Positions 34,601 to 45,570 of a stretch of DNA of 64,000 nt are shown in pieces. Both the position numbers and the translations under genes were made by a program. Every line of letters begins with the position of its first letter. The stretch's first letter is position 1. This stretch comes from Hydnum rufescens UP504 (taxonomy: Eukaryota > Basidiomycota > Agaricomycetes > Cantharellales > Hydnaceae): positions 139,474 through 203,473 of the forward strand of contig MU128932.1 in assembly GCA_014904985.1 (NCBI GenBank), written 5' to 3'. Under the pieces are notes generated by a model that saw nothing but the letters and a program-made list of their open reading frames with translations, did no database searches and was not told where the DNA came from.

Positions 34601-37600
34601 CACTGATGCGTCCCTCTTTGCGTTCTTTCTTGAGTCGCTGGGCTTGCCTCTGACCGATCCGGGCAAACATGTTTTGCAATGCTCGGGCATTCCCAAACCC
34701 CTCGCGGCCACGACCGCGGCCGAGTCGCCGTACTGCAATGCGAGCGTATAAGCCTCTAACGCCGTCCTCGATCTTCATCTGCCCTGAATATCGTTTCTCC
34801 ACGAGTGCTTCCAGCATCGTCAAAATTCCTCATCCGTGTAATCCGCAAACTTGAGGGAATATGGGACACGACTCTGAAGGCCAGGATTGTGCTCGAAGAA
34901 TTTCTCCATCTGCTTGGTGTACCCAGCGAGGATGAAGACCAGATCGCCCACTCGGTTCTCCATCTCAGCAAGGAGGAAGTCCAGTACTTGACCTCCCGAG
35001 CTCTGATGTGCACTAACAAGCTGGTATGCTTCATCAATAAATATTGCGCCGCCTCCGACCTTCATGGCGTCCGATATGAGCTTTTGTGCACCGCCCACGC
35101 CTTCATGCGCTAGGCTTGAACCTGTCGTTTCGATGAATGCATCGCCTGGGAGAACTTTGATAGATTCAAGGAATTGGGCATACAGCCTCGCCACTGTGGT
35201 TTTGCCTATAAAACCCCCCTCTAAGCGATTGAATCCCTAAAAGTACTGGGAGAACACCCACCAGTTCCTGGATTACCAAGTAGTACCAAATTAAGACGTT
35301 CCTTGTTCACAGGCACACCTTGCCGTTTCATCAAGTCAATATGCGCTTTGATACTGAGGACTTGTTCTTTCACTTCTTCGAGCCCCGTCAACCCCATAAG
35401 GTTGTCGATGGCATCATTTTTTTCGCCACTGTTTTGCTTCTGTTCCAACCAATCCTGAAACGCGGGCGAAGCGAGTGCCGCCTGACTCAATGCCGCTGAA
35501 GGAGTGCCACCTTGCGATGTTTGGGGATTGGGAGGACTCCGGGCATTAGAAGGGTTCGTGCTCGACGGTGCAGGAGAGTTTTTCACGTTTGAGCGGGGAT
35601 CGGGATTTGTCGAGGGTGTGTCTGGCTGCAGATTAGGCGCAGCAGGTGCGGGATTCGCTGGTTGGGAAGTCGAGGCAGAAGAGGTGGCGGCGTTAGCATG
35701 CGCCCGTGCATTTGCAGTCGCCTTCTGTGCGTTGGCTTTCGCCGCTTCAACGTCTTTCATCCTCCGTCCCAACAGGTTCGCCCGCTCCTGTAGAAGCTGG
35801 GCATGAGCAACCGCATCCTCCTGTACCTTCAACTGGGCATCCAGGTCAGCCATGCGCAGGTCGTGCTTCAATTTTTCCTCCTCGCGATCAGCCTGGCGTT
35901 TGAGCTCTTCTTCCTCCTCTTGCCTCTGCTTCAGCTCAAGCTCGCGCTTTCGCTTCTCCTCACGCGCTGCTTCCTTAGCACAAGAAGGACATGGATCTGG
36001 CTTCGATTCATGGCATTTCCAGTTGACCGTGTGACGACCGGCGTCACAACGTCCAGAGTATGGGTGTGGGCAGGACATCTGCGGATGGTCCGAGGTTTGG
36101 TGACACTTCAGTGGGCATGGATGGATTCCACAGTTTAGCATGGTGTTGCTATAGACAGGATGAGCGTGGAACGATGGGTGCCAAACCCCGAAATACTCAC
36201 CATGGCTCCGTGCACCCGCCGTCGGGACAGTGAGTCTCAAATTCAGACGCTGATTTGATGAGGGCCGCTCGATCTGGATGCCGTTCACATTTGATAGGGA
36301 ATCCTTCATACATGTAGGAGCCTTGTTTGATGAGCGCAAAGAATTTCCCCCACAGTTCCTTACCCTTCTTAGCCTTGATAAACGTCTCGGAGTTCCCGAT
36401 AACGATGAAGCCATCTCGAGCGCGGGAGATCAGTACATTTAAACGTTCAGGTGAACTCATGAATCCGATGTCACCGGAATTGTTGGACCTTGTCAGACTA
36501 GCGATGACTATGTGACTCTCTTCACCTTGATAATTATCTATGCAGCGCTATGTTAGATACCACTTATATAAGTCAAATGCCGAATACAGTACCGATGGTG
36601 GAAAGCCGAATACCTCCGTTAGGTTTATGATCAGCCGGCGACATAAACCCCGCGCGAATGAGGTCGTGCGAGTCAAGATCGTTAAGTACCGGATCATTAT
36701 CTTGCTTCAGCAGATGTCGCAGTGTGGCGAGTTGCCCAAGGTACGGTGTGAGAACAACCAGGTTCTCCGTCCCGTATCCTTGCTGAGCGAGATAGCGAAC
36801 AATTTTCCAAACCATTTCTGCTTCGTAACTATTCTGTTTTGACGACGTTGAGCCACCATCTCCATGGTCGGATATACGGGCTTCATTGTCCTCGGGATGA
36901 TGATGGTCGATGAAGATGATGTTGTTCTGGATCCCACGAATGTTATCACGACCTTGAGTTTTGGCAGCATCTGTCAGGTCCGGGTACGTGAGCGATCTAA
37001 TGAACGCCGAGATCTCCGGACGCATGCGATGTTGGGTGGTGAGAGTTTCATGGGGAAATCCCTTGAGGACTAGGCGCTCGAAGAGTGATCTATTGAGCTC
37101 AAAACCGTCACCCTTTTCAACCGTCAGCTTGTAGTTTTTGACTTTCGGACGTAGTTGCCTGTGGCGTGTCAGTTTCGACGAGATGCTCCGGATACGGTCT
37201 TTGGGTCGTGTACATACTTGTGGTCACCGATGAGAATCATCTGGCTTGTAGTCTTGCCCATCGCTGTGAGAACATGGCTTTCGAGAATCTCGCCTGCCTC
37301 TTCCACGAGAAGGATGTCGGGATGCGCCGCGCGGATTTCCCGTGTGAATTTGGCCGCTCCAGTCGTTGTGCATCCAATGATTCTCTTCTCCCTGAGGGTT
37401 GCTACCATAGCCTCCCCAAATTTCGCGGGCGATTTGATCTTGGCATTGATTGTAGTTCCCGCCAACCGTGGATATCTCGTCAAGGATGTCTTTGCGTATC
37501 TGTGATTTCCAATTGCTCCATCGTGTCGTTGCGGGCATCCTAGGCATATTCCAGATCTTCGCGGCAGTGCGTACATTGGGCTCGTTTTTAAATTGACCAG

Positions 37601-39588
37601 CGTCGAATCCTCTTGGACCACCGATAAATGAGTTCGTCTGAGTCGACCGCTTTGCCGTCCCTTCCCGACACGAGTCATTCCTGAAGCCGTCGTCTTCAGG
37701 TACGGAAGAATGCATCGAAGTAGTCCGAGTCCTCAAACTCGATGTGCACGAGGATATCCTTGAAGTCGATCTTCGAGGCACTGAACCTCTCCATGGCTTT
37801 CTCCAGAGCGATGACAATGAAAGCTGATGCATTCTTCAACTCGTCGATGATAGCCCACTCAGCCTTAGACCGTGTGAAACGTCCGTTCTGCGGGCCCCGA
37901 CACCAAGATGGGCCACCTGCGTATTTGCTCGGCCACCGAGACGCGCAATACTGGCGTCAGGAATGCCTATCTTCAAGAGATCTTCAAGGAATTGATCCAA
38001 GCGTGGTTTGTGTAGCAGACTACAACAATTTTCTGGTTGGTATATTCGTAGATCGCTTTTGCGAGTAGGGCACCAATGAATGATTTTCCCGTCCTTCGAG
38101 ATGTTAGAAAGTATACTTATAAATAAATAACGGAGCTAATACCTGGAGGACCTTGGATAAGGGAGACCTTTTGGGTCAGACCCGCCAGGAGTGACGCCGC
38201 CTGCGACTTATCAAGGACAATGGGATTTGAAATTTGCAAGGGCCCCTGCAAATTCAGAGAGGGATTCATAGCAAGTGCACGGATGAGCGGAGTCGCAGTC
38301 ACCGAAGCACTGCCGGGAAGAGCTCCGTCCTTCCAAACAGGAGCTCCTCCGACAGCGGTATGAACTGTGTGTTCTGCAAAGCCTTCAACACTGGTTCGAA
38401 CGCAAAGATGGCAACATCGATCTGAATGAGGCGAGTTTCTTCGATGACTGTAAGTGGAGGAGAATGTTTGCAGATGGTCAGCCTTGCCCTCTAGCTGAAG
38501 AACGATAACGGGAGGATTCTCTGCTAGCAACTCCAGGACACGATTAACACTGGCGAAACCGATGATTTGGTCGCCCGAAAGGATGCAAACAAGACTCTGA
38601 TGTTTGAGAATTTTGGCACCGGCGATATCTTTTCGAGGTAATATTCTCGCTTATTTTCGGCGACACCCTTCATCGACTTGAAATCGCCTTGGCATTTGAC
38701 TTGGATGCCCCACCGAGTTTTTCTGTCAGCTGTCCCGGTGTAAACACCTTCGTATGTGACGTCCTCAATGACAAGGCCACGATGACGTCGACCCGTCTTG
38801 CTGAGAGCGATCTGGAGTTCCTCTCTCATCTCATATATCATGTCTTCGCGTAGCAAACGGAAGGTGTTATCCAGGTAGTCGGCTTCACGAGTTTCTTCGG
38901 CATCAGGATCCTCCATCACGCCGCTCGGGCGAAGGAATGGAGCTCGTTTGCAAAGGATCTCGTGGGCAGTGGGAAGAATAGAGATTTGCCTGAAGTCAAC
39001 GAAATCATTATCATGCCGACCGCCAGGTCCATCAACTGCGGGGACAGATGAACTGGTTTGATAGGTGGAAAGGATATGTTGAATGCGGTAACCAATCCCA
39101 CTGATGCTCGGTTGGGCGAGTTAAGAAGCCTATCGAGGACAGTGGGTCTTTTTGCCACATCACGATATGATGCGGCACTAGCGACGGAGAGATTTATGAG
39201 GCGAAAGAGGAGCGTTGCGAAGGCTTCCTGTGCCTGCTCATTGAGCTGACCTTGATCGAATGCTTGATTGAAGGCGGTCCAGAAAATCGGGGGATCAACA
39301 ATGGCGGTAAGTAAGTGGTCCAAGACGTCTCCGAGATCCGCCGCTCGAAAGAGATACTGGAGAAGCTCAGTTGCTAGACCGTTGAGGAATGAAGATTTAA
39401 TATCGTGACGCATAGCAGCCTGGAGTGCGTTACGGCCATGCGAGCTCTCAACGATTTGGTTGATACATGTAGCGGGTCTTGCTGAATACAAATCGCCTGC
39501 AAGAACTGAAGGGAAATGCGGGGGTCTACTGTACTTTGCCATTGAGAATGTCATGGAACCGTTTCTCCAGCTGGAGTGCTCGACTCAT
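31684..39588 (-). CDS. Giant NFX1-type SF1 helicase with NF-X1 zinc finger and three CbbX-like AAA modules
   Basis: Minus strand, roughly 2,200 residues, beginning MSRALQLEKRFHDIL at 39588 and ending YRCEGGGHFILDSQL near 31684. Order: N-terminal helical region; GGRHDNDFVDFRQISILPT segment typical of fungal ZNFX1/NFX1 relatives; SF1 helicase with SLIQGPPG...TGKS, VEEAGEILE, GEESHIVIASLTRSN and PERLNVLISRAR; an NF-X1-type zinc finger (CGIHPCPLKCHQ); a Glu/Lys/Arg coiled coil; three CbbX/SpoVK-like AAA domains; a Pro/Ser linker and a coiled-coil tail. ZNFX1 relatives act in RNA surveillance and small-RNA pathways; the role of the AAA tail is unknown. Many single-base indels break the frame, among them sites near 39475, 39120, 38336, 37998, 37539, 37421 and 34370, often in short homopolymers. 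They are either consensus errors or early decay. Architecture is clear, exact exons are not. Confidence 0.8.
32740..33515 (-). other. AAA module 3
   Basis: Begins LVGCDDIVRKLGDYQ. An intron splits FKGPPG from GKTTIARKFGQVYYDMG. The QYVGHTGPKT pore-loop-like segment, Walker B KVLFVDEAYRL, IIFAGYEKEMN and NPGLASRLSEE follow. Complete and in good frame. This is the part duplicated in the two pseudogene copies. Confidence 0.8.
33700..34511 (-). other. AAA module 2
   Basis: Begins LIGLDSVKEAVRNF. Walker A reads GSPGTGK, but the A-run that should continue into TTVAKLYGQ is one base short at 34368-34371. The module continues with YLGHSEKNTKAIL, Walker B VLVIDE, AYMLYSKNSG, LLGYKEQMEEMF and NPGLARRF. 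This is the module whose middle (34184) coincides with the breakpoint of the truncated copies. Confidence 0.75.
34820..35410 (-). other. AAA module 1
   Basis: Begins MGLTGLEEVKEQV. Walker A GNPGTGKTT is split by an intron (exon ends at 35262, next begins at 35205). Walker B is AIFIDEAYQL, and the conserved AGYTKQMEKF stretch and NPGLQSRVP follow. These are the hallmarks of CbbX/SpoVK-like AAA ATPases. All catalytic residues are present. Confidence 0.8.
35420..36215 (-). other. NF-X1 zinc finger, coiled coil and low-complexity linker
   Basis: One clear Cys/His cluster (CGIHPCPLKCHQTSDHPQMS, then CPHPYSGRCDAGRH and NWKCHES) is followed by CPSC. It leads into a Glu/Arg/Lys-rich heptad-like coiled coil (KRKRELELKQRQEEEEELKR) and an Ala/Pro/Asn/Ser-rich linker. 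In family members the cluster binds zinc; here only one well-formed unit is visible. Confidence 0.75.
36200..38160 (-). other. SF1 (Upf1-like) helicase core of the giant protein
   Basis: Motif I is split by an intron (GPPG ending near 38141, TGKSFIGAL resuming near 38085). Motif Ia-type VVVCYTNHA follows near 38020. Motif II is present as LLVEEAGEILE near 37300, with an E for the usual first D. Motif III-like MILIGDHK is near 37230. Motif V is DNYQGEESHIV near 36540 and motif VI is PERLNVLISRAR near 36440. This layout matches ZNFX1/NFX1-family helicases. Confidence 0.8.
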
Positions 39589-42396
39589 GAGAGGTTAAGA
39601 GTTGAACGTGGGTATGGAAACCGACAGAACAGCAGGTGCGGACGGTCATTCACGGGAAGACTACTCAATCTATTGAGTGAATTGTTCATGCTGGGCATTT
39701 TCACCCCCAGAATGCAAATCATCTAAAAACACAGAATCGCAGATGAGTACTCGGAGATTGCCGCCATAAGCGCCTCGAGCCAGTATGGATTCGGACGGAC
39801 AAAGCCCTACCACCACCCACCGGGATTGGGATCACCTTGCTCCCAATTTGGCACGCATCGCAGATGGGCTTTGACGAGAACTTTGGAGTCTAATTTTCCG
39901 TTACAGTATTTATTGCTACAGTGGGATTCTTCATCGGTTTATCGGATACTAATCTGTTTCCACAAGCTCTCGAATTCTGCGATATCTCGGATTTGGTTGG
40001 CTCTGCTCCCCTCAGTATAATCAGTCCCACGGCCCCCGGGTTTACCACAAGGACTCACCTAGATAAGCACCCAACGTGTAAACGTTAACCAAGCGGTGCA
40101 CTCCCTGTCAGTCCTGCCGCCGACAATGCTGATGGTAGCATAGTGGGGGCGGTCCCCAAAGAAGGGATTATTTCAAAGAAGATAGAGTGATAGGAGAGAA
40201 CCCGTATTGTTTCCCACTGGAATATGCATGATTTCGAGCGTAGCTTCGATCATGGCTGGTGTGTGCTTTTTCGTTGTCGTACCCTGGAAACGAGCCCCTT
40301 CGGGACTCAAATTAAGAAGTCTGAAGAGACGGATCTCCTTATCAATGAAGCTATGCTCAAAATGGGCCAATGCACCAGAAACTTGAACCCAAACTGGTAT
40401 AGTGGCTCACCTGAAGAATCCGACATGTAAAGTCAAAGACAATAACCCAATAGGAATGTGCGGCGAAGAAGTCCGACTCGAGAGGAACTAGGCCGAAGTA
40501 GGTTAATCGAGTGAGGTTGATATTTAAACTACGATTTGGGCGATTTGAATATTCCAACTACGTGGGAAATGAGGATACCCATGCACCGAGACAGTCCATC
40601 CAATGTTCCCTTGGGTCACGATAATAGGGGTCATGGCACATTCGCCAACATCAAGTGCATCGTCCATTTTCTCCACGATTTCCAACGAGGCCCCCACGTC
40701 CAAGCGACAAAGGTAGCACGGTTCAGCAAAGGGTTGCTGTACCTTCGAAACCCGCGTCTGATTTCCTTGTGAACAAGTTACACCAGATGCACAATAAAGC
40801 GGCATCGAGGTTCTTTCACCCTGTTAGAGAACACGATTTCTTTCCCCACATCCACGAGCGTAATATCATTCTGTCACGAAGGAATTCACAAAGGGTGGAT
40901 GAAACCCATGGAAAGAGACACAAGACTAGAGTGTCCCCTACTCAAGATGATTGAGGGCAAATGTTGTGTCTAGCATGCCTGCTGTAGGATACTTCCGGAG
41001 ATATCAGAAAACGACGAGCTGGAACTAGCGTTCCGGATAAAGAGTCCATTTCTCGGTGTGCCCCAGGCGCTCCATTTGATATTTGGTGTAGTGTCAATAC
41101 ACCCACGAAGCTCGAGGGTGGACACAAAAATAAACGGAACACTAAGCGTAGCGTACCGAAGAGAACGAGAGAAAAAGTACGAATACAGCGGAAGGATACG
41201 TCTGAAAAGAATCCGAGGTGGAGCGCCACTCGGGACCCGCAGCAGCGTGAGGACGGCATGAAGCTGACACACAAGTGATGTGGGGCGGCGGGTGGGTAAA
41301 AACCTATTAGTAGGATCCAAACCATATCCTCTCAGTGAGATGAAAAGAACTCGCAGAGATATGGAACTACCAAAAGGCCGCAAGCGCGCTTGTGAGCGTG
41401 AAAACTGCAGGTGCGCGCGACAGCGGGACTGATTAGCCTAGTGTAACCTCGTTCCTCGCTTAAACAACAAATAAAGAGTCCATTTCTCGGCGTGCCCCAA
41501 GCGCTCCATTTGATATTTGGTGTAGTGTCAATACACCCACGAAGCTCGTAGGATATATGAAACACAGCGCAAGTGATTGCTTGGAAAAAATCTTCCCATA
41601 AATATTCCCACTCCTGTCAGAGTGGCGGAAACGGAAGAGAGGTCACGTGCCAAGGGTGATGTGGAATTGAATCATAGCACCGCCTTGATGCTCATCCATA
41701 AAGGAAATGTTTTAATTGCATTGCCATAAGAACTACCAATTCTGTGGCGCCGGTGGCGGCTTAAGTCCCTCGCACCTCATTGGCGTGGCCGCCTCCCCTC
41801 TTCCTCACACCCTGCGAATATTCTCTCCCAAACTCTGATCGTTCGCTTGGGTACCCCTGAAGATTACGGTGCCCCTCGAAGACTGTGCGAGAAAACACAA
41901 TGATTGATGCGACCCCCCCGCAGGCATAGCGCTTAATCTTCCTGGATAACGAAAAGTACTCATCGATTCCGTTCTCTAGGATCGGGTCTTCACGCCTCCC
42001 AGTGATAGAGAAGAGCCCATACACGATCTGACGGAGAGAGCAGCCTCGACGGCATGCAAGCTGCCCTGGCTCATCGTAGTAACGAACGCATCCAACCCAA
42101 TATCAGTCCTCAAGAATTGAGAGTGTGGGTCGATGGGAACCCATCCTCCCCGCCAGACCTGGTGCGCGTTCGGGTCGGATCCAATCAATAAGCACGAGGC
42201 ACGTTTTTTCTGCACTTTATGAACAGAGGGATCTTCTTGACAATCTTACGCAGCCCACTGCTGCCGGAGTGGTCCCCTGGGATGAGCGGACACCTTACAA
42301 AACCTCTCTGTACTGGGTGCGCGCCTTGACGCCAATAACTTCTCCACAACATCAGTGCAGTCGAATTTATCGACGCATTCGTGGCGTCGTCCTGGG
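39589..42396. other. Intergenic with unassigned frames
   Basis: No gene I can support. Minus-strand frames at 40357-40557 and 40524-40805 look partly hydrophobic and may be remnants of a membrane protein (TQGNIGWTVSVHG peptide), but they do not join cleanly. A minus-strand frame at 41761-42024 is protein-like without a family. A pair of 78-base direct repeats (41037 and 41471) is listed separately. Confidence 0.4.
41037..41114. repeat. 78-base direct repeat, copy 1 (copy 2 at 41471-41548)
   Basis: Both copies start ATAAAGAGTCCATTTCTCGG and end CACGAAGCTCG, with two mismatches between them. They are 434 bases apart, start to start. On the minus strand both encode the same peptide (RGCIDTTPNIKWSAWGTPRN), so a short coding remnant may have been duplicated. 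The ends are not TG...CA and no target duplication is visible, so they are not ordinary LTRs. Confidence 0.85.
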
Positions 42397-43460
42397 ATGT
42401 ATAATGTTTCTGATTTATGCTCATACATTGCCTCTACTCCTACCACCTACATCACTCACCTGAAATGGTGCAAGGATCGGAAGGGGGTTAAACACGAGTT
42501 CTTGGTCCTGCGAGTGGAGAGACCCCAAGACAAGCCCATATGGCTGCGTCTTGACCGGCGACTGCATCAGCACGCACCGGTTGTAGAATGGATCTTTTCG
42601 ACATCTCCAACGGGTGATTCTGTCCGTATACATCACTCTGGTATGTCGTTGTCGTGGAATGTTTGCTCATGAAATCTTCGCGGCGTTCATAGGCGATGCT
42701 TTGCAACCGGCTCGAGCCCCTATTTGACAGCTCACGAAGCAAAATCAAGGTCGAAACCGAGTTCACGATGCCGCCATCGTTGAGAGATTTAGGCAATCTT
42801 CTATCTGTCCTCCTTGAAGTGCCAGCTAAGTTCAAAATGTCCTCGGTGCATATATGTGTGCTTTGGGGATCGCGTCTATTTATTAATGAGGACGGCTCTA
42901 GGAGAACTGTTACTTTTTCTCTTCAGTTATATACAACCATCTCTTTGCGATAGGCGGGGGAGCGAATATCAGGGGCAGTCCGGGCCAATTTGCCATGTCT
43001 CTTGCACCAGCTGTCCGAGCAGAAGTCGATTTCCGCCTCAAATCATTGCTGTCAGTTCTTCTGCCTGCAAATTGATCTAGTTCAGCCCTTGATGTTGAAG
43101 GCACTCTTGCAGCTCGAAGACCACTCCGAAGGCTTCTTCGAAGATATTAGGGCCCTGGGATACTATTCCCTCGTCAAGAGATACGCGACTGATCTCCGGA
43201 CCACCCCTTGCTAAGGACCGGTCAGATGTTTCTCGCAACATTGCTCCAGTTCGTGGCTTGGTGCCTGAAATGAAGCCACCCGCGGACAGTGCGCCGCACT
43301 CTATGCCGCGTCAAACTGAATCGGCCCAAGTAATAGGCAAACTCTGGCAGCGAATGAGACCCCGAGGGCCTTCGCGGGTCGAAGTTCGCCCCCGGATCTC
43401 CACAGTGGAACACCAATGGAGCCCGTCAAACTGCAGCCACGACAGAAATCTCCGCTGAGG
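42397..43460 (+). CDS. WCKD family protein, single-module copy 5
   Basis: Exons with family splice pattern: 42397-42621 (MYNVSDLCSYIAST start, LKWCKDRKGVKHEFLVLRVER, WLRLDRRL), 42693-42845 (153 bases, VETEFTMPPSLRDLG) and 42902-43050 (149 bases, ENCYFFSSVIYNHLFAIGGG, AMSLAPAVRAE). The 153 and 149 sizes equal exons 7 and 8 of copy 6. Only a module B equivalent is found; no module A is visible upstream, and sequence before 42397 (SNLSTHSWRR) resembles the linker of the other copies, so the true 5' end may be lost. Downstream, a frame to about 43460 contains KLWQRMRPRGPSR, like the C-terminal repeat of copy 6, but needs one frameshift near 43214; a stop at 43150 is the simple alternative. Confidence in existence is moderate and in the ends low. 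Confidence 0.5.
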
Positions 43461-45570
43461 GCGCTGTTTTCGGACATGCCGAGACAATCTCCGCGATTAG
43501 TACAACGGAACACCCTGCCTGCATTTGATCCAGCCCACGATCATCCGGGTAATGGTGAGTACGTGCGTATTTCGTCTAGATCCCAAATAAGAGTACATGA
43601 ATTAACGCGTATCTCTTATCATGGTATGGAAAGATAGTCCAGGTCCCTGATGGACGGCTGGGGAGTCTATCCTCGTTCTAAGGAAATGAAGGCCGCTCCT
43701 GATTTCACGCCCCGTTAGTGTTTCCCCCTTTGTCTTTCTCAAAATGATTTATTAATAAAAATAACGTAGAACACGAGTCGCGATCTAGCTCTGTTCTGGC
43801 CAGCGCGGGTCAGAACACCCTGCCGGTGAAACGGAGGCGCCCAACCATTCGCCGAGAATTAACATAACATAGCATTTGTGTGTCTGGGAGTCTTCTAGGG
43901 ATCGCTTCTCGGATGAAGACGCTGCGCCGCTTAGACCATCAAATTTACTTGGACAAATTGGTGTGCGCCCATATCGGGGGAATTTCAAAGATGGACTCTC
44001 ATTGTAGTATACTAGTATAGCGAATATCGAGTATATTTGGTAATCATGGCACGCCCAATTGCAATACAGTATTCGAGGTGTGATAGGGGAATATCGGCTT
44101 CCTTCGGCAAAAGCAGTACAAGAGGGCAGTACAGTACCATGAAAAGCGAAGCTGAAAGCTGGATATGATTGTTTCTTAATAAAATGAAGATGACTGAACG
44201 TCCAGAGGACGGAGATTAGAAGACACTTAAATTTGATAGTGGAGGGGAATGACCAAGTACGAGGAGCAAAGTCTAAGGAACCTTGAGCTATTTGGAATCA
44301 AGACAGTAATATGCTGAGGAAATTTTTCGCTCTCGCCACTGGGTGAAGCAGAGTGCCTCACTGAGGGGGACTACAGGATATCCCGTTTAATTTGGATGAT
44401 TGTGCTGTTCGGCTGAGCTCTCTTACCCGGAATGTCGAACCCGAGCCGTTTTAGCAACCGTGATTGTTCGATGGGCATCTGGATATGAGCAAGCAGGTCT
44501 CAAGCCCCAGTTCTTTGAAGGACGTCCTAGAGTTTTGGCGGGCGCTTAAGATTGAGCCCGCCATTATGGATGTCAAAAGCTGCTGCAGTTCACATCCTAG
44601 TGCATCTCTGATTCTGGAAGTGGTTCAACTACCAGCCTGTGGCGTCCTTGAAGGACCGGCGGGTTGTAAGCAGAGCTTCAATTACTGTACAGTATATAAT
44701 CGAATTGGCTATCACCTTGATGACTTGTGAAAGTACCAAACCAATGACAGGTAACCCGATTAGGCTAGGACGACACTGCTTGCTCAGCGATCCCTGGCGA
44801 AAATCTGCCAAAAGTTAGCCCCTAACCCAACGTTACGAATAGACGCCAAGGGATAAGTGCGCCGGCGCCTGTGGTACTTGCTACCACTGTAAAATTGGCA
44901 AATGCCGAGTACACAAAAGCCACACTCCTGCCGTTTTCTATCGCCACTGAGCTTGTGCCTCCGAGCAAAAGCACTGCTATTCGAATCGCCGCTTGCACGG
45001 GGGGTTGCCGGAGTCTGTCGACCTTCGATTCTGAGCACTATTCCTGTTGTGGCGCAGGATTCGAGGGTTTACCCTGTTCAAGTTACCTTGCTCATCGCAT
45101 CTCATTTCAAACGTATGGGGAGCGAAATATCCAATCTTATGTATTTTTACTTTTTATTACCGAAAAGGCTCCCTCAGGCTTCCTTCGGATTTCTCATGCA
45201 GGCCATGCTCGTTGTGTTATTGGGCACTGATTAGCTTCGCCTCTCACGAGTCCAACCCCTCGTCTATTGAGGTATGCATCCCTTCCCAGAGCCCTGTATC
45301 AACTCCTCTGCTCCCTCGAAATTAGTGACAGACCTGTTGACAGCTAATCCACAAACAGAACAATCCCATCACCCTAGCATTTGGCTTCTCCTCTGACAAA
45401 TACATCCTGGTTTGGATTTAATAATTGGTCAGCCTTGTGGGCAGGACCTCCTACCCCGTCGTCAACTTCCTCTGCATCCCCGTCCCCTACAAGCCCTCCT
45501 TCCGCACACGTTTGATCCCACCTCGTCCTCCCTTTGTGCTTCTCGTGTCACTCATTCGTCTCTCATCGAG
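43461..45570. other. Intergenic, no supported gene
   Basis: AT-richer DNA with only short frames. The plus frame at 44871-45230 is open for 119 codons without a recognisable domain. The last 100 bases are probably the 5' leader of the WCKD copy 6 gene. Confidence 0.45.

Noticed and set aside
41037..41548. Small LTR pair
   Set aside because: Repeat ends lack TG...CA, no target duplication or primer-binding site is seen, and the interval is too short for an element.
42355..42396. Upstream start of WCKD copy 5 at 42355
   Set aside because: The codon there is GTG; the first ATG in frame is at 42397.
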